This document shows, piece after piece, positions 1-7,893 of a DNA stretch of 64,000 bases (positions are counted from its first letter, which is position 1; the number at the start of each line of letters is the position of its first letter). Source of the DNA: Pelosinus sp. UFO1 (GTDB taxonomy: Bacteria > Bacillota > Negativicutes > DSM-13327). The stretch spans positions 1,889,693 through 1,953,692 of the forward strand of contig NZ_CP008852.1 in the NCBI RefSeq assembly GCF_000725345.1, in the 5' to 3' direction. The position numbers and the translations under genes are program-made. The notes beneath the pieces were generated by a model. It was not told the origin of the DNA and did no database searches. It saw only the letters and a program-made list of their open reading frames with translations.

Positions 1-377
1 AAGCATGGGGGAATCGTACAGGCGTATTTCCCGGTGCGAGTGATCCAAAAGATAGTTGGATACCAGTGAGGAGAATGTTTAATTGGATTGGGAATGAACT
101 TATTTTGACGTATTGGCAAAAGGTTGATAGCCCAATAAACAAGCGTTTAATACAAACAGTTGTAGATAGTTTTAATATTCGTCTCAATGGTCTTACTGCT
201 AGAGGTGCTTTACTTGGTGGCCGGGTGGAGTTTCAGTCTGCTGAGAATCCAATCACAGATCTTATGAATGGGAAGGTTCGATTTCATGTTTACCAAACTC
301 CACCAACTCCTGCAGAGGATCTAGAGTTTACACTTGAGTTTGATACCACATATTTAGAAAGTTTATTTAGTGAATAA
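1..377 (+). CDS. Phage tail sheath protein, C-terminal part (partial)
   Basis: The 5' end lies outside the window; the open frame begins at base 3 with AWGNRTGVFPGASDPKDSWI and ends at 377. This matches the C-terminal domain of P2 FI-type contractile tail sheath proteins, including the conserved stretch around PVRRMFNWI and the ending in which the chain folds back as an antiparallel strand (LEFTLEFDTTYLESLF). The sheath polymerises around the tail tube and contracts to drive it through the host envelope. It is followed after 14 bases by the tail tube gene, the usual order in P2-like phages. Confidence 0.9.
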   Translation, partial: AWGNRTGVFPGASDPKDSWIPVRRMFNWIGNELILTYWQKVDSPINKRLIQTVVDSFNIRLNGLTARGALLGGRVEFQSAENPITDLMNGKVRFHVYQTPPTPAEDLEFTLEFDTTYLESLFSE

Positions 378-391
378 GGGAGGTGCGATGA

Positions 392-922
392 ATGGACGGA
401 ATTAATACAATTCCAGAAAGAATTGTAGGTCATCGGGTTTATCGGAATGGAAAAGATCTACTAGGTGTTGCTGATGTAGAGCTGCCGAAGATTCAATATA
501 TTACCGAAACCTTAAAAGGGGCGGGTATCCTGGGAGAACTGGAAACACCGACGACAGGACAAACCAAAGCATTGAAGACGAAAATAAATTTTCGAACAAC
601 TACGCCAGATATGATCAGTTTATTGGATTGTAGTGGCCATGATTTAGAATTTAGGGCTGCAATACAAAAATATGATGTTGCAAGTGGAGAACGAAGCTTT
701 AATGCGGATCGGATTATAATTCGCGGTTTTCCTTCTGAAGGAGAACTAGGAAAATTGGAATCAGGGGCATCCGGCAATAGCTCTGTAGAACTAGAATGTG
801 TGTACCTTAAATATGTAATCAATGATATAACGGTTCTTGAAATCGATAAATTAAATTATAAATATGTCGTAAATGGTGTAGATTCTTTAAGTGTGGTCCG
901 TCAAGCATTGGGCCTATTATAA
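392..922 (+). CDS. Phage major tail tube protein (P2 FII-like)
   Basis: A 176-residue protein of the P2 FII / phage major tail tube family, which stacks as hexameric rings to form the inner tube of a contractile tail. Family features are the N-terminal INTIPERIVGHRVYRNGKDL segment, the ELPKIQYITETLKGAGILGE stretch and the late VELECVYLKYVINDITVLEID strand. An ATG four bases upstream is out of frame and stops at once, so the ATG at 392 after GGGAGGTG is the start. It sits between sheath and tail assembly chaperone. Confidence 0.92.
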   Translation: MDGINTIPERIVGHRVYRNGKDLLGVADVELPKIQYITETLKGAGILGELETPTTGQTKALKTKINFRTTTPDMISLLDCSGHDLEFRAAIQKYDVASGERSFNADRIIIRGFPSEGELGKLESGASGNSSVELECVYLKYVINDITVLEIDKLNYKYVVNGVDSLSVVRQALGLL

Positions 923-944
923 AAAGGTTGGAGGAAGATTTAAG

Positions 945-1253
945 ATGAAACTTAATAAACCAATTACAAAAAATGGTGTTGAAATAGCGGAATTAAATTT
1001 TGATTTTAATAAAATCACTGGGAATCAAATTATAGCAGCCGAAAAAGAAGCTAGATTATTGGGAGATACTACTCCAGACTCTTGCTATAGCAAGACATTT
1101 CAAGCTATCATAGCTGCCAGAGCGGCAAACGAATCAGTTATTGTTGATGATATCTTGAATTTATCCGGTGCTGATTTCATACAAGCCACTACGGTGGCAG
1201 CAAATTTTTTGTTCGGATGGGCATTACCGGGCGCTCACCAGGAAAACTCATAA
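945..1253 (+). CDS. Phage tail assembly chaperone, short form (P2 E-like)
   Basis: A 102-residue protein beginning MKLNKPITKNGVEIAELNFD, typical of the phage tail assembly chaperone (Mu gp41 / P2 E-like) that keeps the tape measure protein soluble while the tube assembles. I chose the ATG at 945 because a GGAGG (931-935) precedes it at good spacing; the frame is open upstream without a good ribosome site. Near its 3' end a T TTT TTG heptamer in the right register (1205-1211) is followed by a long overlapping -1 frame, so a frameshifted longer product is expected. Confidence 0.85.
   Translation: MKLNKPITKNGVEIAELNFDFNKITGNQIIAAEKEARLLGDTTPDSCYSKTFQAIIAARAANESVIVDDILNLSGADFIQATTVAANFLFGWALPGAHQENS
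1205..1211 (+). promoter_or_regulatory. Programmed -1 ribosomal frameshift site (T TTT TTG)
   Basis: The heptamer TTTTTTG is read as AAT TTT TTG in the zero frame, so it fits the X XXY YYZ rule. Slippage moves the ribosome into the -1 frame, which is open for 59 codons. No obvious strong stem-loop was found just downstream by eye. Confidence 0.75.
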
Positions 1254-1384
1254 GAAAAACAGCATTATCCTTAACTGAATATGAAAAAGTCTCGTATTGG
1301 ATGGAAATCCCCTTACGAGACTTTTTTGATTGGATTCAGGATGCTGTTGAATTGATGAAGGAAAGGAGGAAAAGAGAGAAGTGA
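1205..1384 (+). CDS. -1 frame extension of the tail assembly chaperone (P2 E'-like)
   Basis: From the slippery T TTT TTG at 1205 the -1 frame stays open to the TGA at 1382-1384, adding about 59 residues that include YWMEIPLRDFFDWIQDAVEL. This resembles the short aromatic and acidic E' domains of P2-like phages. It has no start or ribosome site of its own. The short form (945-1253) ends within it, and its stop overlaps the GTG of the tape measure gene at 1381. In P2 the E and E+E' products arise by programmed -1 frameshifting; I infer the same here from position, register and sequence. Confidence 0.8.
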   Translation, partial: FFVRMGITGRSPGKLIRKTALSLTEYEKVSYWMEIPLRDFFDWIQDAVELMKERRKREK

Positions 1385-3552
1385 GTAAAGTGTTTCAAGT
1401 AGCCTTTGAAATTGCAGGTAAAATGGGATCTAGTTTTCAAAGCACCTTTTCCTCTGCCTCTGCTCAAATGAGAACCCTAGGGGCTCAGTCGGTTGCCCTT
1501 CGAGGTGATTTAAAGACTCTTGATGCTGCATATAAGTCGGGCGTAATCAATGTGGATAGCTATAAAAATGCTCAGGCTATGTTGAAAAATCAGCTTGAGC
1601 AAACCCAGTCAGCGCAATCAAGATTGATAGCAGCACAATCACAACAAAACGAAGCTAGTAAGCGGTCTTCACAAATTCGTGGTCGTATGGTCGATACAGC
1701 AATCACTGCAGCTCCATTATTGGCTGCTACAAAACAGGCTATTGACTTCGAAACCGCAATGGGCGGTGTAGCCAAACAGGTTCAGGGCGCTAGAGATGAT
1801 AATGGTGACCTAACCGATACGTATTATCAAATGCAGTCAAGTGTAATGCAACTCAGTAGAGATTTACGTATGTTGCCAGCTCCCGTAGCTGAAACAACAG
1901 CCGCTGCCGCCAGGATGGGTGTACAGGGAGTCGATGCACTGAATGATTTTGTCAAAATGTCTGTGCAAATGGGTGTAGCGTTTGATGGGAGTGGCGATCA
2001 AATTGCGGAATCAATGGCTAAGATTGCTAATATCCGAGGCATTAAATTAGACACTGCAGAAGGTCGGGCACAAATTAGGGATTTGGCTGATACCGTTAAT
2101 TATCTTGATGATCAGACAACGGCAAAAGGTCCTGAAATAATCGAAGTTTTAAAGCGTATCAGTGGGACTGCAGCGCAATCCTCGTTTTCCAACAATGACC
2201 TAGCAGCATTTGCTACAACAATGCTAGACTTGGGGAAAACTCCAGAAATTGCTGCTACTGGGTTAAATGCGTTTATGAATAGGTTAGCCACCGCACCGTC
2301 GCAGGCGAAGCCATTTCAGCAAACATTAGCGCAATTAGGAATTGATGCGCGACAATTGCAGGCATCGTATATGGTTGATTCTAAAGGGACCGTATTTGGC
2401 TTGCTCGATCAGATTAAAGGTTTGGACAAGGCTCAACAGGCTGAGACACTAACGGGTCTATTTGGTGCTGAATACCAAGATGATATTTCTGCGTTAGCAT
2501 CAGGCATGGACAAGTTACGCGGCAACATGGATTTACTCAATGATGCTGCTCGACAGGGTAGTATGGAAAAAGAATTCGCCGCAAAGCTAAAACTCACAGC
2601 GTCCTCGATCGATGCAGTTAAACAGTCTGCCGCAGAAACGGGTATTTCGTTAGGGCAGGTATTTTTGCCAGCAATCGTGCAGGTATCGGCATCGTTTCAA
2701 GCGGGAGCACAACATTTGGCAGCGTTTAGGCAGGAACATCCCCAATTAACAAATGCGGTTATAATCGCTACAGCTGGTTTGGTTGGATTTCGTCTTGCAT
2801 GGCTGGCTACATCATTTTCTATGAATCAATATAAGGATACCGTAGCAGGAATGAAATTGTTATTAGCCAGTCAAAATGCACAGATCGTTTTAAATAAAAC
2901 ATCCATGCTCCTGTCAGCCGGATCAACTCAAGTAGTTACCGCGGCACAATGGGCTTGGAATGCAGCCTTGACAGCAAATCCGATAGGTCTAGTGATTGTT
3001 GGGATTGCCGCCTTAGTTGCAGCTGGATATGTATTGTATCAAAACTGGGACACAATGAAAGCCTTCTTAATTACGATGTGGAATGATCCGACAGCAGCGA
3101 TTGCTCAATTCACGGGATATATTCGCTCACAGTTTGAAGAAAAATTAAATTGGCTATCTGAGAAATGGGAATGGGTTAGAAGTATATTTAGTACCCCAAT
3201 CCAAGCAACCGTACAGGCAAGTGCAAATGCTGCAGGGAAAGCTAATATTTATCAAAATGCTACTGGCGGTATCTATGGCAGAGGATCATTTCTAACAACA
3301 TTTGCAGAGCAATCTGCCGAGGCAGCTATACCGCTTGACGGATCGGCGCGAGCCATTTCTCTCTGGCAACAAGCTGGCGATATTCTTGGAGTAAGTGGCA
3401 ATGGCGGTAATATATTTAAAATCACCTTTGCTCCAGTTATAAGCGGTGGAAATCGTGAGGAGATCATGCCAGAACTGCAACGTCAACAAGATGATTTCAT
3501 GGAGAAATTACAAGACGTAGTTCATCAGCAAGGGAGGGTAAGTTATGGCTAG
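1381..3552 (+). CDS. Phage tail tape measure protein
   Basis: A 723-residue tape measure protein that fixes tail length and is released into the host on infection. It has an N-terminal heptad-like helical part rich in Ala, Gln and Ser (about residues 20-130), a central TP901-type core (around residues 130-430), hydrophobic segments near 458-480 and 535-555, and a Gly-rich end. It starts with GTG after GAAAGGAGGAAA, overlapping the end of the frameshifted chaperone. Its length implies a fairly short tail, as is common in P2-like phages of Firmicutes. Confidence 0.92.
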   Translation: MSKVFQVAFEIAGKMGSSFQSTFSSASAQMRTLGAQSVALRGDLKTLDAAYKSGVINVDSYKNAQAMLKNQLEQTQSAQSRLIAAQSQQNEASKRSSQIRGRMVDTAITAAPLLAATKQAIDFETAMGGVAKQVQGARDDNGDLTDTYYQMQSSVMQLSRDLRMLPAPVAETTAAAARMGVQGVDALNDFVKMSVQMGVAFDGSGDQIAESMAKIANIRGIKLDTAEGRAQIRDLADTVNYLDDQTTAKGPEIIEVLKRISGTAAQSSFSNNDLAAFATTMLDLGKTPEIAATGLNAFMNRLATAPSQAKPFQQTLAQLGIDARQLQASYMVDSKGTVFGLLDQIKGLDKAQQAETLTGLFGAEYQDDISALASGMDKLRGNMDLLNDAARQGSMEKEFAAKLKLTASSIDAVKQSAAETGISLGQVFLPAIVQVSASFQAGAQHLAAFRQEHPQLTNAVIIATAGLVGFRLAWLATSFSMNQYKDTVAGMKLLLASQNAQIVLNKTSMLLSAGSTQVVTAAQWAWNAALTANPIGLVIVGIAALVAAGYVLYQNWDTMKAFLITMWNDPTAAIAQFTGYIRSQFEEKLNWLSEKWEWVRSIFSTPIQATVQASANAAGKANIYQNATGGIYGRGSFLTTFAEQSAEAAIPLDGSARAISLWQQAGDILGVSGNGGNIFKITFAPVISGGNREEIMPELQRQQDDFMEKLQDVVHQQGRVSYG

Positions 3553-3757
3553 TACCTACACAACAAAACAAGGAGATATGTGGGATGCTATCGCTTACAA
3601 AGTATACGGTAGTGAACACCAAATGCATGTTTTAATGGATGCGAATCCAGTATATATTCCGACTGTCATTTTCCCTGCTGGTGTAATTTTGGTAGTACCC
3701 GATATAGCAACATCACAACCACAAAACCTACCTCCATGGAAAAGAGTGAGTATATGA
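3545..3757 (+). CDS. Phage tail protein X, LysM-like
   Basis: A 70-residue protein of the P2 gpX family, which carries a LysM-like fold and takes part in tail completion. Typical are the opening TYTTKQGDMWDAIAYKVYG and the NPVYIPTVIFPAGVILVVPD end. It overlaps the tape measure stop by eight bases with GGGAGGG upstream, and its stop overlaps the ATG of the next gene, so the genes are translationally coupled. Confidence 0.85.
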   Translation: MASTYTTKQGDMWDAIAYKVYGSEHQMHVLMDANPVYIPTVIFPAGVILVVPDIATSQPQNLPPWKRVSI

Positions 3758-4776
3758 CGATAGCAAGACAGGCATGGTTGCAGTTGCAATATGAAAATGC
3801 AGATATCACGACAGATTTACAACCTCACCTGAAAGGATGGACCTATACTGACAATCTCAGTGGTCAGGCAGACGACTTACAAATTACGTTAGAAGACCGT
3901 CAACAGTTGTGGATAGGAGACTGGTTTCCAGATTTAGGCGCAAAATTAAAGGCGACAATTAAGCGGAGCAACTGGAAAGAGGATAGTAAGGATGATGAAC
4001 TGCCGTTAGGTACCTTTGAAATTGATGAGCTGGATGTTAGTTATCCACCATCAGAAGTGAAGATCAAAGCGTTATCCGTATTTCAATCGACATCTTTAAA
4101 AGGTGAGGATAAAAATCGAGCATGGGAGAAAACAAAACTATCGATAGTAGCCAATGATATTGCTACAGGTGCAGGTTTGGAGCTGTTTTATGACGTACAG
4201 GATGATCCAGAATATGACCGTGTTGAGCAAACCGAACAGCAAGATTTACCTTTCCTGCAAAAGCTTTGTCAAGACGCGGGACTGGCCTTAAAAGTATCTG
4301 ATGAACAAATTGTTATTTTTGATGAAGCAAAATACGAACAAGCTGATCCAGTATTGACTATTGACCGTCTGAAATTCCCTATTAAAAAATATGGTGGACG
4401 GGCAACCATTAATGACACATATTCCTCCTGTCGTTTGAAATATCGATCTCCTAAAGGGCGTAAAAACTATGATTATGAATATACTCCACCAAATCCGCTA
4501 CCTACAAAGCGGGTTTTAGTGTTGCGTGAACGATTCGATAATTTAAACGAAGCGGAGAGGAAAGCGAAGAAAGCTCTTCGCGAAAAAAATAATCAGGCAT
4601 GGCAGTTTAATCTTACAATTCTAGCTGATTTACGATTATTGTCCAGCATGGTCGTAATCTTAAAGAATTTTGGAAAGTTTGATGGCAATTGGATCATAAC
4701 CCAGGCTACACATGGTCAAAGTAGCAGTGGTTATGAAGTGAGCCTGCAAATGCGTCGATGTTTGGAGGGCTATTAA
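3754..4776 (+). CDS. Phage late control gene D-like baseplate hub protein
   Basis: A roughly 340-residue homologue of P2 gpD (related to Mu gp44 and T4 gp27), the hub ring joining tail tube to spike. The N-terminal part contains LKGWTYTDNLSGQADDLQIT, where the D-x-L-x-L-x-L pattern is typical, and a later FLQKLCQDAGLALKVSD segment is also characteristic. I place the start at the ATG overlapping the previous stop (ATGA at 3754); an in-frame ATG at 3736 is possible but lies deeper inside gene X. It ends in a TAATG overlap with the spike gene. Confidence 0.85.
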   Translation: MTIARQAWLQLQYENADITTDLQPHLKGWTYTDNLSGQADDLQITLEDRQQLWIGDWFPDLGAKLKATIKRSNWKEDSKDDELPLGTFEIDELDVSYPPSEVKIKALSVFQSTSLKGEDKNRAWEKTKLSIVANDIATGAGLELFYDVQDDPEYDRVEQTEQQDLPFLQKLCQDAGLALKVSDEQIVIFDEAKYEQADPVLTIDRLKFPIKKYGGRATINDTYSSCRLKYRSPKGRKNYDYEYTPPNPLPTKRVLVLRERFDNLNEAERKAKKALREKNNQAWQFNLTILADLRLLSSMVVILKNFGKFDGNWIITQATHGQSSSGYEVSLQMRRCLEGY

Positions 4777-5258
4777 TGAATGGAAATGATATAAAAAATC
4801 TTTTTCGCACTGGAACTGTGACTGCAATCGATGAAGTAAAACAGTTAATTCGGGTCACATTTGATGATTTGGATGATACTGTTTCGCCTTGGATGCAAGT
4901 TGCAGCACGTGGTGTATCTAAAGATGATGACTATTGGGTGCCGGACATTGATGAACAAGTACAATGTATGTTTATGCCAACAGGGAATGCTGAAGGATAT
5001 GTACTTTTTAGCGTACGTGGTGCGAATAATGTGCCAAGGGCTGGAAAGATGGGGCGGAGATATATTAAATTTGCTGACGGTTCGTCTGTGGAACATGATA
5101 GGGAAAGCAGTACTATGACGATTGTGTGTTCTGGACCTATCAATATCATTGCGGCAGGAAATGTAAATGTAACTGGCGATGTAATTGCAAATGGTGTTAG
5201 TTTAATCAACCATATCCATCCTGAATCCATCGGAACCGTAACAGGTAAACCGCAATAG
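4776..5258 (+). CDS. Phage baseplate assembly / spike protein V
   Basis: A 160-residue homologue of P2 gpV, the needle-like trimer at the tip of contractile tails. An N-terminal OB-fold part (RTGTVTAIDEVKQLIRVTF) is followed by a beta-helical repeat tail (GPINIIAAGNVNVTGDVIA). Near the C-terminus the HIH in NHIHPES fits the His-x-His metal site of the P2 spike apex. The start is the ATG overlapping the previous TAA, with GGAGGG upstream; the earlier ATG at 4758 has no good ribosome site. Confidence 0.88.
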   Translation: MNGNDIKNLFRTGTVTAIDEVKQLIRVTFDDLDDTVSPWMQVAARGVSKDDDYWVPDIDEQVQCMFMPTGNAEGYVLFSVRGANNVPRAGKMGRRYIKFADGSSVEHDRESSTMTIVCSGPINIIAAGNVNVTGDVIANGVSLINHIHPESIGTVTGKPQ

Positions 5259-5268
5259 AGGTGATGCA

Positions 5269-5811
5269 ATGTCTATAGGAGTTTTAAGCGGTACCACAAA
5301 AGAGAATGAGCTAATAGAGGTAGTTTTTGAGTCTTACTACCAAGCGTCCGCCACTGAAAATAATAATTTGTTTGGAAACTGGCTATCATCAAAGTTCGGT
5401 ATTTCAAGTTTAAATAATGTATCACAGAGTAAAGATACTTTTAAAGTTCTAACATTTGATGGATTACAGCGTGATGGTTCAGGCCGATGGGCCACTCATG
5501 AAATCATCGGGCAAGATAGAAAACCCTTACTGGAGTTCTTAGGACCTGATTTAGAAAATCTTTCTTTTTCAGTTTTTATGTCGTCTTTCCTTGGAATTAA
5601 TGCATCTACTGAATTGCAAAAGCTTCGAAATCTACGTGATGGTGGAGTTATCTGTGATTTTGTTATAGGCGGAGCTTCTTTTATAACAAATAAATGGGTA
5701 ATAAAAAGCTTGAGTGAAGCCCATAAAACCTATGACAAAAGTGGTAATTTACTTATTGCAGTTGTAAATATATCACTGATTGAGTATGTCAAACTGCCGG
5801 AGGAGGGATAG
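5269..5811 (+). CDS. Phage tail terminator-like protein, P2 gpU family
   Basis: A 180-residue protein whose second half fits the P2 GpU pattern: W-A-T-H-E near residue 80, then FLGPDLENLSFSVFMSSFLG, a Leu-rich stretch with LRNLRDGG, and WVIKSLSEAHKTYDKSG before an LIEYV ending. GpU caps the growing tail tube. It starts at ATG after GAGGTGATGC, between spike V and wedge W. Assignment is by motif spacing and context; N-terminal similarity is weak. Confidence 0.7.
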   Translation: MSIGVLSGTTKENELIEVVFESYYQASATENNNLFGNWLSSKFGISSLNNVSQSKDTFKVLTFDGLQRDGSGRWATHEIIGQDRKPLLEFLGPDLENLSFSVFMSSFLGINASTELQKLRNLRDGGVICDFVIGGASFITNKWVIKSLSEAHKTYDKSGNLLIAVVNISLIEYVKLPEEG

Positions 5812-5814
5812 TGA

Positions 5815-6135
5815 TTGGCTAATGAATATGAAATAGATGTCTCTGGTTCGCTGACATTAAACTTTGGTGCAACTGGTAATCAAGAAATCTTGCAAAACGT
5901 AGCTATGATATTAAATTCAGTTGTCTACTCATGCCCTATGGACCGTGCATTTTCATGGGATGCCAGTCTTTTAGATCGGCCTATCAACTTAATCCCATCA
6001 CTGCTTTCCTCACGGCTTATTTCTGCTGTAAATAAATACGAACCAAGAGCATCTATCGTGGAAATTACATATAGCGGTGATGGTGCCAATGGTCAACTGC
6101 AGCCAAAAGTGAAGGTGAAAATTAAAAATGGCTAA
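5815..6135 (+). CDS. Phage baseplate wedge protein W (gp25-like)
   Basis: A 106-residue member of the GPW/gp25 family, which includes the T4 baseplate wedge protein and has lysozyme-like ancestry. The line EILQNVAMILNSVVYSCPMD, followed by DASLLDRPI and a late RASIVEITYSGD, is diagnostic. It starts at TTG 4 bases after the previous stop with AGGAGGG at ideal distance; no ATG is available nearby. Its end overlaps the next gene by eight bases. Confidence 0.87.
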   Translation: MANEYEIDVSGSLTLNFGATGNQEILQNVAMILNSVVYSCPMDRAFSWDASLLDRPINLIPSLLSSRLISAVNKYEPRASIVEITYSGDGANGQLQPKVKVKIKNG

Positions 6136-7246
6136 GTATAATCTACCTGATATTACATTTGCTGAGAAAGACGCGAAAATCATTGAAAATGAAATAATAC
6201 AAAGTTATGAAGAAGTCTCTGAACAATCCCTTGCCGTAGGAGATCCGCGTAAAAAACTATTGCAATCAGAAGTGCCGATCATTGTTGGACAGCGGTCTTT
6301 AATAGATTATTCCGCAAAACAAAATCTACTTGCTTATGCCGTTGATGATATTTTAGATCACATTGGAATTCTAGTTGGTTGCACACGATTGCCGGCTAAA
6401 GCAGCTACTTCGACTATCCGGTTTACATTAAGTGTTGAGCGTAGTCAGCCAACTACCATAGAAGCTGGCAAACGTGTTACATCTGGCGACAATATATTTT
6501 TCGCGACAGTCTCTGAAGCTGTTATTCCGCCAGGAACAATAACAATAGATAGCAAAGTACAATGTTTGACCGAAGGTACTATAGGTAATGGTTATGGGAT
6601 AGGAGAGTTAAAAACACTTGTTGATCCTATACCTTATGTATCCAGCATATCAAACATTACGGTAAGCGAGGGCGGAATTGATATTGAGGCTAACGATCCT
6701 TATCGAGATCGCATTCAGCAAGCACCTGAGAGCTTTTCTACAGCGGGTCCTGATGGTGCCTATATATATTGGGCCAAAACAGCGTCCAGCACCATTATTG
6801 ATGTAGAAGTTTATTCTCCCAGTCCTGGGGTTGTTCATATTTGCCCTTTGGTTACGGGTGGAGAGATTCCCGGACAGGAAATATTAGATGCGGTATTGGC
6901 AATCTGTAGCGATAAAAAAGTGCGGCCATTGACGGATAACACCTATGCAGTAGCGCCAGAGCAAGTGGAGTATACCATTGATGTTTCTTATTGGATCGAT
7001 AAGCAAAATGAAAATCTAGCATCTAGTATCCGTACAAAAGTAAATCAGTCTGTGAGTGATTATAGAACATGGCAAAAATCAAAGCTTGGTCGTGGTATTG
7101 ATCCGTCAGAGCTAATAAAGGTCATGAAGAATGCAGGGGCAAAAAGAGTAGCAGTGGCAACGCCAATCTATCAAGCATTAAACAAGAATCAAGTGGCAAA
7201 AGAACAGGAAAATATAACGGTCAATTATGGGGGTATTGAGGAATGA
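6128..7246 (+). CDS. Phage baseplate assembly protein J
   Basis: A 372-residue homologue of P2 gpJ / Mu gp47, the second wedge component of the baseplate. Family marks are LLQSEVPIIVGQRSLIDYSA near residue 50, the LGVLVG-type segment DHIGILVGCTRLPAKAA, and APESFSTAGPDGAYIYWAKT before the mixed alpha-beta C-terminal domain. It overlaps gene W upstream and gene I downstream (ATGA), showing a tightly packed tail operon. Confidence 0.92.
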   Translation: MAKYNLPDITFAEKDAKIIENEIIQSYEEVSEQSLAVGDPRKKLLQSEVPIIVGQRSLIDYSAKQNLLAYAVDDILDHIGILVGCTRLPAKAATSTIRFTLSVERSQPTTIEAGKRVTSGDNIFFATVSEAVIPPGTITIDSKVQCLTEGTIGNGYGIGELKTLVDPIPYVSSISNITVSEGGIDIEANDPYRDRIQQAPESFSTAGPDGAYIYWAKTASSTIIDVEVYSPSPGVVHICPLVTGGEIPGQEILDAVLAICSDKKVRPLTDNTYAVAPEQVEYTIDVSYWIDKQNENLASSIRTKVNQSVSDYRTWQKSKLGRGIDPSELIKVMKNAGAKRVAVATPIYQALNKNQVAKEQENITVNYGGIEE

Positions 7247-7881
7247 GCAAAGACATATATAATGTCAATTGGCTTGACTTAATACCTCCATCGATTTCCG
7301 CAGATCCCCAGGTACAGGCAATTTCAGCGGCAGTTACACCACAGCTGCAAGAGGTAAGTCAGTCTATTCGAGAGTGCATTATATTAGCCAGACTAGACGA
7401 ATTACCGGAAGAGGTAGTGGATCTATTAGCATGGCAGCATCATGTTGACTTTTACGATGCGGATTTATCTATCAACCAAAAAAGAAATCTTGTTCGAACG
7501 TCCATCGATGCCCACCGACATAAAGGAACGCCTTATGCAGTTGAACTTGTTGTTAAATCAATACTAGAAGATGCAGTTGTGCAAGAATGGTTTGAATACG
7601 GCGGTGAGCCGTATTTTTTTCGTGTGATAAAAATCAATGGACAAATTACAGCAGATATGTACCCCAGGTTAAAAAAAGCTATAGATACTGTAAAAAATAC
7701 ACGGTCATGGCTAGAGGGTGTGTCGCTCTCACGAACTATTAACAGCACGCTTTATTTAGGTGTAGGCCAAAGCATCCACAAAAAGATAGATATTTCACCT
7801 GTTGCTTTCCGCATGCCCGAAATATCAAGTCGAGAATATTTGGGTGGGGCTATAAATGTACATAAAAAAATACGGATATAA
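7243..7881 (+). CDS. Phage tail protein I
   Basis: A 212-residue P2 gpI-like protein, a baseplate component that carries the tail fibres. The line LLAWQHHVDFYDADLSINQK, followed by RNLVRTSIDAHRHKGTPYAV, is the family signature. A later VVQEWFEYGGEPYFFRV is also typical. It overlaps gene J by four bases and is followed by the fibre gene after 12 bases. Confidence 0.9.
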   Translation: MSKDIYNVNWLDLIPPSISADPQVQAISAAVTPQLQEVSQSIRECIILARLDELPEEVVDLLAWQHHVDFYDADLSINQKRNLVRTSIDAHRHKGTPYAVELVVKSILEDAVVQEWFEYGGEPYFFRVIKINGQITADMYPRLKKAIDTVKNTRSWLEGVSLSRTINSTLYLGVGQSIHKKIDISPVAFRMPEISSREYLGGAINVHKKIRI

Positions 7882-7893
7882 AGAGGTGAGCAC

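Noticed and set aside
493-822. 109-residue open frame on the minus strand inside the tail tube gene
   Set aside because: It is a shadow of a clear phage structural gene, with no ribosome site.
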